Part shown: one piece after another, positions 9,583 through 20,442 of the stretch
Numbering within the stretch: the stretch's first letter is position 1
Layout of the letters: each line of letters starts with the position of its first letter
NCBI GenBank assembly: GCA_029706075.1
Contig: JAINUG010000005.1
Span: 3,709,001 to 3,773,000, forward strand
Length of the DNA stretch: 64,000 bases
DNA from: Aldrovandia affinis
Lineage: Eukaryota > Chordata > Actinopteri > Notacanthiformes > Halosauridae
Direction of reading: 5' to 3'
Position numbers and translations under genes: made by a program
The notes under the pieces: model-generated
Databases searched by the model: none
What the model was told of the DNA's origin: nothing
What the model saw: the letters and a program-made list of their open reading frames with translations, nothing else

Positions 9583-12500
9583 TTAGACCGCTCGGGAACA
9601 ATCAAAGTCTCTGATAAGGGATTTGTCCAATATGAACCGGGATGGGACCCAGATACGTTCCTCGGGACCGTAGCCCTCCCAGTCCACCAGGTATTGGCGA
9701 CCACGGCCCCCTGCGTCCCAAATCCCCGGACAGTGTAGGCATCTCCACCATCAATAAGGCGGGGGGGAGGGGTGGCTCAGGGGCGGGACACAAAGGGTGG
9801 GTTACAAGGGGCTTGAGGCGGGAAACATGGAAGGTGGGATGAATACGACGCATGGTGTGGGGTAACTTCAAAACAACAGCAGTGGGACTGATAATTCTGG
9901 AAATGGGGAAGGGACCAATAAAACGGGTGCGAGTTTGCGGTGGTCCATTCTGAGGGGAATGTCCCTGGTGGTCAACCAGACCCGCTGCCCAACCCGGTAA
10001 CGGGAGCCTTGGAGCCCCTTGTCCGCCGTCTCCTTCATGCGGGCGCTGGCTCGGAAGAGGTTGCGGCGTGTGAGGTTCCAGGTACGTCGGCATCTACGGA
10101 TGAACGCCTCGGCAGAGGGAACACCCACCTCCCTCTCCTGGCTGGGGAATAAGGGTGGTTGGTACCCAAGGCAGCATTCAAAGGGGGACATACGGGATGA
10201 GGAAGAGGTTTGGGAGTTGATGGCATACTCTGCCCAGGGAAGATGTTGGCTCCAAGAGGAAGGGTTCCGGGAGCACAAGCATCGCAGAACGGTTTCAATA
10301 ACCTGATTAGCCCGCTCTGTCTGGCCATTAGATTGGGGATGGAAACCTGAGGAAAGACTGACTGACGAACCAAGGAGTAAACAAAAAGCCTTCCAAAACC
10401 TGGCGATAAACTGGGGACCTCTGTCGGAAACAATGTTACTGGGGATGCCATGTAAACGAAAAACGTGTTGGATAATGAGGGTGGCAGTCTCCTTGGCGGA
10501 GGGAAGCTTGGGTAAGGGGACAAAATGAACAGCCTTAGAAAAACGATCAATAACAGTCATAATGGTGGTGTTGCTGTTGGAGGAGGGTAAACCCGTAATA
10601 AAATCAAGAGCTATGTGGGACCAAGGGCGGTGAGGGATGGGTAGGGGCTGTAACAAACCAGAGGGATGCTGATGGGAAACCTTATTCTGGGCACAGACAG
10701 AGCAGGCAGAAATAAAACTCCTAACGTCCTGGACCATAAAACGTCTCTGGATAAAAGACATAGTCCTGTTTATGCCAGGGTGACATGACAGGCGGGAGGA
10801 GTGACCCCACTGAAGCACCTGGGATCGGACAGAACTGGGCACGAAGAGGCGGTTCGAGGGACAGCGACTGGGGCCGGCCTCACCCTCCAAGGCGGAGCGC
10901 ACTGTTGCCTCAATGCGAAGTTGAACGCTGTTGATGGAGCATTGAGGCAGGATGGTGTCCGGAATGGAAACCCTGGATATGGGTTCGAAACGGCGAGAAA
11001 GGGCATCAGGCTTAGTATTCTTGGATCCAGGTCGATAAGAGAGAACAAAATTGAATCTCGAAAAGAAGAGAGACTAACGAGCCTGGCGGGGATTGAGTCT
11101 CTTGGCAGTCTGCAGGTACTCCAGGTTCTTGTGGTCTGTCCAGACCAGAAAAGGAACTTCAGCCCCCTCCAGCCAGTGCCTCCACTCCTCCAAGGCGAGC
11201 TTGACTGCGAGCAGTTCCCTGTTGCCAATGTCGTAGTTCTGCTCCGTAGGGCTGAGGCGATGGGAATAGAAGGCGCAGGGATGAACCTTCTTGTCCTTGG
11301 CGGAGCGTTGGGAAAGGATGGCACCTGCCCCAATGTTGGAAGCGTCGACCTCGACGATAAACTGGGCGGTGGGATCAGGGTGAATGAGAATGGGGTCTGA
11401 AGTGAAGCGTTGTTTAAGTGACCGGAAGGCTAGTTCAGCTTGAGGATTCCAGTGAAACCGGATCTTGATGGAGGTGAGGGCGGTGAGTGGAGCAGCAATG
11501 GTACTGTAGTTCCTGATGAACCTTCTGTAGAAATTGGCAAATCCCAGAAAGCGCTGTAACTCCTTCGGGACTCTGGCTGGGGCCAGTCCAAGACAGCCTT
11601 GATCTTGCGAGGATCCATTTGGATGCTCCCCGCCGAGATGACGAAGCCCAGGAAGGTGGTGGTGTGACAATGGAAGTCACATTTCTCTGGCTTCACATAG
11701 AGCCTGTTCTCAAGGTGACGCTGTAGAACTCTGCGGACCTGGGTGACATGTTCCTCCATACTCTTGGAAAAATAAGGATATCGTCCAGGTAGACAAAACA
11801 AAACTGATTAATGAAATCCCTGAGGACATCGTTGATCAATGCCTGGAAAACGGCAGGGGCATTGGTTAACCCAAAAGGCATTACCAGGTACTCCCAGTGA
11901 CCTGTCGGAGTATTGAACGCCGTCTTCCACTCATCCCCCTCACGAATGCGCACCAGGTGGTAGGCGTTGCGCAGGTCCAACTTCGTGAAGACGGTAGCTC
12001 CATGAAGTTGTTCAAATGCGGACGTCATGAGGGGGAGAGGGTAGCGATTCTTGATGGTGATGTCGTTGAGCGAACGGTAGTCAATACAGGGACGAAGAGA
12101 ACCGTCCTTCTTCCCCACGAAGAAGAACCCGCTCCAGCGGGTGATGAGGATGGCCGAATGATGCCAGCGGTCAAGGACTCCTGAAGGTACGTATTCATGG
12201 CCTCCGTCTCGGGACGGGACAAGGAGAAAGACGCCCCCTAGGAGGGGTAGCGCCAGACAGGAGTTCAATGGCGCAATCATAGGGACGGTGGGGGGGCAGG
12301 CAGGTGGCTCGGGACTTGGAGAAGACCTCCTTGAGGTCCAGGTACTCGGAAGGAAAGACCGATAGGTCAAGACTCATCTCGGAAGAAAGGGGACTCGGGA
12401 CAGAAGACAGGGGACTCGGAACAGATGAATGGGCTTGCTGCAGGCATTCGGAAAGGCATTGTGGGCTCCAACCCACAATCCTGTGACTGCTCCATTCCAC

Positions 12501-12840
12501 GGACGGATTATGCTTCACCAGCCACGGGTGGCCAAGGACAATAGGTGAGTGAGGGGAGTCAATAATGTGCAACCTTATCTTCTCCTGGTGGTTGCCGGAG
12601 GTACGCAACGTAAGAGGGGAACTGATCTGGGTAACTTGGGCCAGTCTCTGACCGTTGAGTGTGTTGGCAATAAGGGGGTGTGACAGACCGGAAACTGGAA
12701 TCCCCCACTTCGCGACCACACCAGCATCCAGGAAACTCTCCTCAGCACCCGAGTCAATGAGCGCGGTGGTCTCGCCTCTGACCCTCCCACTCGATCGTCA
12801 CCGGCAGGCAAGTCCGTTGCTTAGAGGATCGCTCAACAGG
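9583..12840 (-). pseudogene. Chromovirus pol: protease, reverse transcriptase, RNase H, integrase, chromodomain
   Basis: In sense order: protease with ALIDSGAEESF near 12755; reverse transcriptase with [20 protein letters not shown] and VYLDDILIF near 11800; RNase H with [12 protein letters not shown] and the [10 protein letters not shown] end near 11100; integrase with the HPGINRT/CSVC zinc-binding end, LDFITGLP, VSDRGPQF and NGQTERANQ (10902-9870); and a chromodomain with [17 protein letters not shown] ending at stop 9583. Pol copies the RNA and inserts the cDNA; the chromodomain targets chromatin. The frame is broken several times: a T run after YLDDILIF is one short, and a Trp codon near 11080 reads TAG. 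The catalytic residues I can read are present. Confidence 0.88.
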
Positions 12841-12851
12841 GATGACACCCA

Positions 12852-13836
12852 CTAGTGCTCCTCGCTAACTAGTGGGCGTTGGCTCCTTAGTAGGCAGTTG
12901 GAAATGAAGTGCCCAGACTCACCGCAGTAGAGACAGGATCGGTTGGCCATCCTGCGGTCACGCTCCTGACGAGAAAGGCGGGTCCGATCCAGCTGCATGG
13001 GTTCAGGCTCCGGGGTAGTAGATGGAGCTGCTCTAGGGTGGTTGTAGGCACCGATCGGTGACCTGACCCCGGTCCTCCCAGACCGGAAAACCTCCGGAAC
13101 TACGCCAGCGACGACGCTCCTGAAGCCGGGAGTCCACGCGGATGGCAAGGCTGATCAGGTCATCGAAGGACTCTGGCAGGTCACGAGTCAGGATCTCGTC
13201 CTTAAGATGTTCGGAGAGTCCACAGATGAAGGCGTCGTACAGCGCCTTCCTTCCCCAGCCACAGGCGTTAGCCAAGGTCTGGAAACGAATGGCGTAATCC
13301 GACACCGACCCTCCCTCCTGGCGTAGGTAGAGCATCTCCCGAGCCGCGTCGTGACCCTGCTTAGACCGGTCGAAGACCCTCCTCATCTCCTCGGACAACC
13401 GGTCAAAGCTCTGACAGCAGGGAAGAGAGCCCTCCCATGCGGTGGTAGCCCAGGACTTGGCACGACCGGTCAGTTGGGTGATGACGTAGGCGACCCGGGA
13501 TAATTCGCTGGGAAACGTGGATTGCTGCAGTTGGAAGATCAACTGGCACTGCGTCAGGAACGCACGGCAACCTCCCGGTTCCCTGCGTATCTCTCAGGAG
13601 GAGGCAGACGTGGTTCGCGCACCGCGCGGAGGAAGGCTCGGGTTGAAGTGGCGCCGCGGCATGCTGGGGTGAGGGGTTAATGACCGGAGCTCGCAGCGTG
13701 AGGGTAAGCTCAGCCAAACCGGAGGTGAGAGACTGCAGGTGTTCAGTCACACGCTCCAGATGGTCCTGGTGCCGTCCGAGCATGGCACCTTGCTGCTCGA
13801 GGCGAAGTGGAGCTGGTCTGGATCTGCTGGGTCCAT
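12852..13836 (-). pseudogene. Chromovirus gag with one CCHC knuckle
   Basis: The sense start MDPADPDQLHFA is at ATG 13836, only 17 bp from the 5' LTR. A frame break follows before LEQQGAMLGRHQ. The capsid-like region includes GSVSDYAIRFQTLANACGWG and LSEHLKDEIL, like the Sushi-derived domesticated gag genes (PEG10/MART family) of mammals. The nucleocapsid has CLYCGESGHFISNC, a C-x2-C-x4-H-x4-C knuckle. It forms the particle and binds RNA. Three frames are used over the length, so this copy needs frame corrections to be read through. Confidence 0.82.
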
Positions 13837-13840
13837 CTTG

Positions 13841-13850
13841 GTCAGTACGT
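13841..13850 (-). promoter_or_regulatory. Putative self-primer binding site
   Basis: Sense ACGTACTGAC begins two bases inside the 5' LTR edge, where a tRNA-complementary TGG site is usual. It does not start TGG. It is the exact 10-base complement of the block at 14132-14141 in the LTR, as in the self-priming Tf1/Sushi elements. Confidence 0.6.
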
Positions 13851-13852
13851 CC

Positions 13853-14801
13853 TGTGACGACCGCGGTAAGGACCCAGACGCAGATCAGGGATTAGGCAAA
13901 AGAGTTGTTTATTCACAGGCAGGGGTCAAAACACGGGAATCAGGGGATCAGAGGTACAAAATCGCGAGGCAGAGAGAAGTAGTAATAGGGCAGTCAAAAG
14001 GTCGATACTCAGGAGTCAGAAGGGCAAAAGGACAAAATCGTTGGGCAGGCTCGGGGTCGTAATCAAAGGGTTGTCTCGGGAAATGCTAATAACTCTGGCT
14101 TCGGAAAGGTAGGCTCAGGGAAATAGAATCAACGTACTGACACGGAGAACTGAAAACACTGAACATATATACAGGGAGACATAATAGAAATCAGGTGAGA
14201 CAACGAGGAGAGAGAGGCTGGAACACAGGGAAGAGATAATTACATGACAAGAGGGAAACGTAAGACACGGACACTGAACCATACAAACATATAGACAATA
14301 AACGACCTGGGAGAACAGGCAGACACGTGCATAGTAAAAGGGGAGGTACGCAAGGAGAAACGTTGCGTGCGTATGAGGAGAGAACGGAAAACTAAGCAGG
14401 GATAGGATAATGAGAGAGAGAAATGCCGGTAGTAGGAAGCGTGAGATAATTAGTGATTAGTAGTGTTAGTAACTAAATCTAAATCCCTAACGTTAGTAGA
14501 TTAGTTAGTTAGTACTGTACACATCTAACTAATATATACAAAGTGCGATCACGAAAGTAGGAAAGAAGAAAACGAGAGAATAAGCGAAGTCGGAGGAAAC
14601 CCGTAAATTCTAAACACCCGAAGTGCATGACAAGACAAGGAGTGGATCTAGAAATAAACGGAACAGGAATGATAACAGACGGGAGAGCAGAACGTGACAG
14701 AACAATGAGAAACGCAAAGCTGACAACAGAATGAAGAGACATGACAGATAATAAATACACGAAGTACAAAAATGACAGAAACATAAACTCAGAATATAAC
14801 A
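13853..14801 (-). repeat. 5' LTR of the chromovirus
   Basis: It matches 8348-9295. In sense direction it contains a TATA box, the predicted start site 30 bp on, and AATAAA at 13913-13908 near its end. Confidence 0.92.
14132..14171 (-). promoter_or_regulatory. TATA box and predicted transcription start of the chromovirus
   Basis: The sense strand has TATATAT at 14171-14165. GTCAGTACGT begins 30 bases downstream at 14141. That spacing is normal for RNA polymerase II, and this 10-mer is complementary to the putative primer site, as expected for the 5' end of a self-primed RNA. Confidence 0.6.
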
Positions 14802-15804
14802 GTGTCTTTGTGAAAGATTATTGCTCCCAATGAGCAGGCTGGCACCTTAAATGGCAGCTAGCCACCATTGGTGTGTGAATGTGTGTATGAATGGCTGAAT
14901 GAAAAGCCCTTGCAGTGCTTCGGATGAAAGTGCAAGTGCAGTCCATTTAACACATTTGATTTAGATTTCAAATCAAGCTAGATTGAGAACACAAGGACCA
15001 GCTAAAACCAATTAGTAAATTACCCATTATTTTCTGTCAGGTCAGCAGCCAGTATGTTCACCATTTTCCTTCTGCTTTCATCCACCAAGGACTTGGTTCG
15101 ATTGTACTCATTTATAATGCGCTCTCCACCAGGCTTCTTGGTAAGAATGGATTCCACCAACTTAAAAACAGAATACAAAATAATGCATGTTAGGATTATA
15201 TACATTATCCACTGCAAATCAAAGTTAACTTCAATGCTGGAAATAATACTCAGGAATAAATTGTGTCACAAAAAAGCATGTGTGTTTGCGTATCAGCTCT
15301 TACATGCTTAGCTTCTGCATCCAGCCTCTGGCGTTTTCTGGGAGGGCTATCGACGATGTCTGTATCGTGCGAGTCAGACGTATCAAGGGATGATGGTTTG
15401 GACTGCTCAGGAGAAGCTCCCATGAAGCCACACTCTAATTCTGATTGGAGAAGTACAGTTACCTCATGAACTCATCCTTTATGTAGTGAATGTAGTTTCA
15501 CATAACACGTAATATATCCATCCATCCATTAAATAAAATTACAAGTTTAACTGAAAGTCAAACCTGTGTCATATTTGATGGTTAGCACCCCATATGAGGC
15601 ATCCTTCACGATCTCCTCAAAAACATCCTCATCCAACTCAGTCCCTGAGCTGTCTACAACCTTGACACCTTCAGTTACAGCTGGGACACCAAACCTTGCA
15701 AACGCTAGGAAACCGGCAGGAGGGAACATAGAAGACATGTATATTTATAAGAAAAAAAGTTGAGGATGACATGAGGTTCAAAACTAACATTTTCCACTGG
15801 CGGC

Positions 15805-15841
15805 GCTGGCGCTACCAACTTTTTCAGTTGGTAGCGCCAGC
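15805..15841. repeat. Perfect 16-bp hairpin
   Basis: The arms GCTGGCGCTACCAACT and its exact complement are separated by TTTTC. A third partial TTGGTAGC copy follows at about 15849. It may be the inner hairpin or an end of a small foldback element in the partner-gene intron. Confidence 0.8.
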
Positions 15842-16155
15842 ACAGATTTGGTAGCACACTTTTTCCCATAGGCTAACTCGCATTCCATGCAGAAGAGGCT
15901 GATGACTACCCGTCTTAAATTTGATTTTCTTCAATTGATCCAAGATAGATTGTGACTCGAGAGAAATAAAGTACAAAAATTATGTTATTCTTTTGAAACA
16001 CTGACACTTCTCTACTGTACTTTTAAAACATTACACATTATAAATCGTGCAATAATATGTGATGTACAGTACAGAAAAACATGTATAAAAGAAACAAAAC
16101 AGTCACATATATTGGACATCAGCTCTTTGGCCTGGTCCTTCGGCACTGGGAGAAC

Positions 16156-16275
16156 CAGTGCTGAACACTCTCCTTACTTGAGAGAAATAAAGTGCAAAAT
16201 TATTTAACATTCATCCAGTGCTGAACACTCTCCTTACTTGAGAGAAATAAAGTGCAAAATTATTTAACATTCAAT
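16156..16275. repeat. 60-bp tandem duplication
   Basis: CAGTGCTGAACACTCTCCTT followed by ACTTGAGAGAAATAAAGTGC repeats exactly at a spacing of 60 bases (starts near 16156 and 16216). A diverged third GAGAGAAATAAAGT lies near 15960. Confidence 0.85.
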
Positions 16276-16352
16276 TTTTTTCTGAAGAAACACTGAACTG
16301 TTTTCTTTATACTGTACTCTTAAATTAGTTAAAATCAGCGGGACAAGCCGAT

Positions 16353-17252
16353 CAGATTTCCAGAGCGACTTTACAAACACACCCTTATGAACAGCGTGCT
16401 ATGCGTATAGATACACACGGGCGGAAGTGATCTTTGAAACAGCGACCCCCAGAGAGGGTAAAGTATGGATAGGGTACTGCAGTTGCCAATGCAATCCTAT
16501 GAGTTTTCCTAAAAACACCCTGTTTTCACCGGTTTACCACTGAGGCTGTAGTTATTTTTATTGTGTTCTAATAAAGTTTTCCATATCTTTGGTTTGTCGT
16601 TTTTAATGAAAAATAGCTGTCATTTCAATAGACAACCCACAATAAATATAAAATCACTCCATCTGTGTCTCGAAATCGTTAGCATTCGTGAGATAAGAAG
16701 TTAAGCTGAAGCATTATATGGCAGGTAGAGACTGTATGTAAGCCTGTGACATGTTAAAAATACAGACTGTTCAAAACAAAGTCGATAAAAAAATATATAT
16801 AAAAATATGGTGACGTTAGTGAAATGCGACTCCTTTGATCTGTCTGTAATGATCTCTTAGCATTTCAGGTAACCCATTCGAGTGGGAAAATAAATATAAT
16901 ACACATCATCTAATGAGATAACAAAAAAGTATGCTAATAAGGAGACAACATACATTTGAAAACATATTTTTATTGCAATAAATATCGTCCCCAGTTCATG
17001 TCGGATGATCTCAAAAGTTGGCTAACTACAGCTGAATTCTCATAGGATTGCATTGGCAACTGCAGTACCCTATCCATACTTTACCCCTCTGTGGGGTCGC
17101 TGTTTCAGATTTTCACCAAAAATCACTTCCGCCCGTGTGTATCTATCGGAGAAGGTGCGTTCGTAAAGTCGCTCTTGAAATCTAACACCACAATAGGCAT
17201 TCGGTTCCACGTGTGCCGATCCGATTTCCAGAGCGACTTTACGAACGCATCG
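16353..17252. mobile_element. Foldback MITE
   Basis: The segment 16353-16508 pairs inverted with about 17036-17190, including the shared TACCCTATCCATACTTTACC, GTCGCTGTTTC and CACGGGCGGAAGTGAT blocks. An additional CCAGAGCGACTTTACGAACG block at about 17230 matches the outer left arm. There is no coding region, and I could not fix a target duplication. Confidence 0.6.
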
Positions 17253-17689
17253 TAGACGGGAATGAAGAGCGCTCCGCATCGTGAAGAGACCAGCCATCTT
17301 CGACAGAGTATCACCTGCCACGGGTGAACTTGGGAACTGTAAGCCCCGAAGTGTTTCCGGGATTTTAGCATAGGACTGTTCCAGTTACGGGCCCCGACGA
17401 AAGGTTTTACCGTTTGTTATTTTGTTCCTTTGGGGAGTTGTGCACAACTGGGGTTGCAGCGCTGCCGAATACTGTTGTGAAGTTCATGTCTGTACTTATT
17501 AATATGTATCGGGTAATTCGAGTGATCTTAATGATGGCAAATATTGTCGTTATACGCCTAAGTTTTTAAATACAATACAGTTATATAAAAATTGAACCGT
17601 CTTGTGTCTGCTTGATTGATTTCACAACTACACAGTCTTATAATATCATATCTGACCCTGAGGTAAATTCTACTTGTATCAACGAAGGG

Positions 17690-18245
17690 TTACATAGAAA
17701 TTCTATAGTCAGAATGACTCGTAATACACTTTCCGAAGTACCTTAACCTAACTAAACATTTATTATAACATTTCCAAGGTACTTCAACCTAGGTGGACAT
17801 TCATTAAACAAACCCACAGTGTATCAAGAGATAACATTTGTGTTTGTGGGTGGCTAATGCTATCTGCACATGGCATGATAAAAACTCAGCCATAAACCAG
17901 ACTCTCACTCAAAGTTGCAAGTATATCCATGAATAACAATACTTCATAATTTACTTGCGGAGAGTTTAAAGTTATCATATTAACCCAGGTCCCAATGCCT
18001 ACACTTGCTTACCTGATATGGAACCGCTCAGCTCCCGCTTACAGTCAGAATGACTAGACTGCCAGCTGGCGGATATGCTATGCTGAAAACCCGCCCACGA
18101 CTGACCTTTATCGTTGACCTTTTCCTTCCCGCCCTTTTACTAGGGCCGTACCAACTAAGCAGACAATTGGACCGAACCACTTCCATAGAATAGGGGGGTT
18201 ACATTCTCCCCTACTTAAAACAGGTCGTCCTCGACCTCTAATTGA
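17690..18245 (-). mobile_element. Possible LTR remnant with adjoining internal end
   Basis: GGGTTACA followed by TTCTCCCCTACTTAAAACAG at about 18195-18222 looks like the minus-strand junction of an LTR start (TGTAACCC) and a polypurine tract (AAGTAGGGGAGAA). A second GGGTTACA lies at 17688. No coding region is recognised. The class is uncertain. Confidence 0.33.
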
Positions 18246-18869
18246 AGGGACATAACCTGGCCAATAGGATACCTGACCAAAGGTTCATCCTATACATTGC
18301 CTGAGAAGTTTGCTTACTGCTTTGTATTGCTCCTGAAACATAAGATTCTGTTATCGAACAGGGCGCAACTCGTGTTTGAGAGCGTACAGAAACAGATATC
18401 GGCGCCTATGCGTCCCATAATTTTCAGTATCCCAGAATACTATCCCAGAACAGAATAAAGAATTAGCTACTGTTAAATATGGCATTATTGTGCATTGTTC
18501 AATTTCTTACCTGCATCCAAGAACTCTGTTAGATTAGCTGGCTCAGCTACTCTAACAAATCTCTGGACATCGCCCAGTTTTGCTTTCAGGAGCATGCTTG
18601 CAGCGAATCTACAGACAGCATAAGCACATTCATGTTGCACATTATTACTACAATTAACAAGAACAAAATGTGTATAGTAATAATTACATGCATTTCAACC
18701 TAACAGCTTTACAGCAAAGGTCAACTTTGTTGGATTGCAGATAACTAATGGTAGCCAAGCTAACATTGACAGCTAACCTTGAGCCATGTGCTCCAGTTAG
18801 GTATCTGTTATGGCAGTTATGGAAGTTATGGAATAATCCCTCATCACGTTGACAACACGGATTTCCAAC

Positions 18870-19497
18870 GACATTAACGTCACGACTGTGGTGGGGCTTG
18901 CACTTGCTAGCTAATGGCTAGCACTAGCTCGACCGCCAGCCAGCCAGCCAGCTAGATAGCGTTAGCTTTAGTGTAGCTAGCTAGCCAGCCAGCTTAACCT
19001 CTTACATGTTTTTATCAAAAACGCCCAAAAACGACATACCCAAAAGTAAATTAAAGCTGCTCTTCAACCGCTTGCAGTATATGCATGGTTTTGGTCTCAT
19101 TCAAAAGATAACACTCTGAATTTTTGAATTGCAAGACAAATCGGAGCACACGAAAAACATTACCCAAATTTACGACCTGCATCATTTCTCTGCATCATTT
19201 AGCTAACTTAAATGATATGAATATGAAACAATTCTATGCTGTTTCTGTAGTTACCAAATAATTGATGTAATGGGCAAATTTTGCATACCTCAGTCTCCTG
19301 ATGCGAAGAAAGCATGGATCTCTGGAAGAAAGTGGCGGGATGAAAATTGTGGTCCGTTTGTGGGGAAGTTGCGTGGAGGAGGTGGGCGGAGCTTTCTAGA
19401 GTTCTTCTGACACCACCTGTTAACTCTGAGTATTTTCACCAACACTGGGGGGCGTTTTACTCCAGATGTTGTTGGAATAACTCAAAAAGAGTCAACA
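18870..19497. other. Right subterminal region of CACTA 1
   Basis: It holds the putative 5' flank and promoter of the partner gene, then TAGC/GCTA-rich low-complexity sequence (18905-18995), then sequence with AACTC and GAGTCAAC motifs approaching the right terminus. No gene seen. Confidence 0.4.
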
Positions 19498-19498
19498 T

Positions 19499-19538
19499 AC
19501 TTTGACACTGCAGATTTGACACTAGGGAATTTACTGTG
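19499..19538 (-). repeat. Right terminal inverted repeat of CACTA 1
   Basis: TACTTTGACACTGCA, then about 15 extra bases with GACACTAG, then AATTTACTGTG. It is the complement of the left end at 270. Confidence 0.72.
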
Positions 19539-19819
19539 TAGTTCTTAGCTTGTGGTGCTAGTGCACTCCTATTTCTTATTCAATTTTTTTAGTTTTAAAC
19601 TGATTCTGACTGAACAAAGAACAGAGGCAATTTCCTTAGCTTGTATTTATAAAAAATGCAGAAGGGAAATATTCCAAATGTGGTAAAATATTGTGATTTG
19701 GAAATGCATGAAATCATTACAGGACATTGAGAGGTTTTGAAATATTGAATGTTGAATTTTTATTTATTTTATATGCTCCTTTAGATGCTAATATTGTAGA
19801 TGGACAAAACAGATCAAAT

Positions 19820-20060
19820 CAAATCAACGCAAATCAAATCAAATCAAATGTATTTGTATAGCGCTTTTAAAAAATGAATTGTCACAAAACGCATAACAGA
19901 AGGGGAACCCAGGCCTAGACCCCCCCAAAAGCAAGCCTAAAGGCGACAGTGGCAAGGAAAAACTCCCTTGATAGGAAGAAACCTTGGGAGGAACCAGACT
20001 AAAAGGGGGGGAGCCCATCCTCTTCTGGCCAGCACAGGGTGTGTCCAAAAAAGACTGTAT
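19820..20060. repeat. Dispersed fish repeat with (AAATC)n and GGCGACAGTGGCAAGGAAAA core
   Basis: It contains GTATTTGTATAGCGCTTTTA, then AGCAAGCCTAAAGGCGACAG and GGAAGAAACCTTGGGAGGAA. I recognise this as a block found many times in teleost genomes, but cannot name its family. It abuts a Tc1 remnant. Confidence 0.45.
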
Positions 20061-20160
20061 CATGGTTAGTCCAAGGTGACTCAGGGTTGAATGACTTTGT
20101 GCCTCCTGAGTTAGGTAGTCAGTGAGGGGGCTCAAATTGTGAAAGAGTGGTTCAGGGAGC

Positions 20161-20440
20161 ATGAGACATCATTTTCACACATGGAAAGTCCAGAGTCCAG
20201 ACCTTAACCCCATTGAGAATCTTTGGGATGTGCTGGAGAAGACTTTGCGCAGCGGTCTGACTCTCCCATCATCAATACAAGATCTTGGCGAAAAATTAAT
20301 GCAACTCTGGACAGAAATAAATGATGTGACATTGCAGAAGCTTATCGAAACGATGCCATGGCGAATGCGTGCTGTAATCAAAGCTAAAGGCGGTCCAACA
20401 AAATATTAGAGTGTGTGACTTTTTTTTGGGACGGGCAGTG
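20161..20440 (+). pseudogene. Tc1-type transposase, C-terminal end plus right terminus
   Basis: The frame holds VQSPDLNPIENLWDVLEKTL, with the catalytic glutamate region SPDLNPIENLW of Tc1/mariner DDE transposases, and ends KGGPTKY-stop at 20409. The terminus GGGACGGGCAGTG followed by TA at 20441 is the usual Tc1 end. Everything 5' of the last catalytic motif is missing. Confidence 0.75.
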
Positions 20441-20442
20441 TA

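Larger units (their letters stand above)
8348..14801 (-). mobile_element. Ty3/Gypsy chromovirus (Sushi/Tf1-like), two LTRs, minus orientation
   Basis: Flanking LTRs at 8348-9295 and 13853-14801 both begin TGTGACGACCGCGG and end ATAACA on the plus strand. A perfect 5-bp target duplication GTGTC lies at 8343-8347 and 14802-14806. By eye I count about eight differences between the LTRs, so the insertion is recent. Gag and pol run on the minus strand, with gag next to the right LTR (the 5' LTR). The order is CCHC gag, protease, reverse transcriptase, RNase H, integrase and chromodomain, typical of chromoviruses. The insertion lies in the intron between partner-gene exons at 15024-15160 and 8214-8307. 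Confidence 0.92.
4595..18595 (-). pseudogene. CACTA-1 partner gene (SAMD3-like uncharacterised family), ten exons, one frameshift
   Basis: Ten exons with GT/AG borders read in phase on the minus strand: 18511-18595 (ATG at 18595), 15564-15704, 15304-15440, 15024-15160, 8214-8307, 6439-6538, 5843-6102, 5527-5712, 5075-5202 and 4595-4912 (stop). Together they code for about 528 residues. The start MLLKAKLGDVQRFVRV and the DSSGTELDED segment suggest a small PB1/CIDE-N-like N-terminal fold. An NLS-like PPRKRQR follows, then SEDECKEAISLMKHSADED, a FPRFKDVKGL block and the C-terminal LGAFDELFKAHFVFGTSYN. I recall this as a fish family auto-named SAMD3-like; its function is unknown to me. One base is missing in exon 8 near 5666 (GGAAG where the frame needs GGAAAG). 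Ty3/Gypsy and Ginger insertions sit in introns. Confidence 0.68.
270..19538 (-). mobile_element. CACTA (En/Spm-type) DNA transposon 1, about 19.3 kb with nested insertions
   Basis: The left end starts CACAGTAAATT at 270 and the right end is its complement, AATTTACTGTG, ending at 19538. Both ends continue with matching TGCAGTGTCAAAGTA blocks, and the right copy has about 15 extra bases. Both are flanked by TA (268-269 and 19539-19540), consistent with a short target duplication. Inside are an En/Spm-like transposase gene, a ten-exon partner gene, subterminal tandem repeats, and later insertions of Penelope-like, Ginger-like, Ty3/Gypsy and foldback elements. Without the insertions I recognise, the element would be roughly 10 kb. 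Both genes have frame breaks, so this copy is probably not autonomous. The element name is inferred from the termini and the protein family. Confidence 0.78.

Noticed and set aside
9642..13895. Plus-strand open frames opposite gag and pol
   Set aside because: They are antisense shadows of the chromovirus coding region on the minus strand.
8348..14801. An endogenous retrovirus with env
   Set aside because: A chromodomain ends pol, no envelope frame follows, and the layout is that of a Ty3/Gypsy chromovirus.
19839..20162. Minus-strand open frame of 107 codons
   Set aside because: It falls on the dispersed GGCGACAGTGGCAAGG repeat and has no conserved protein features.
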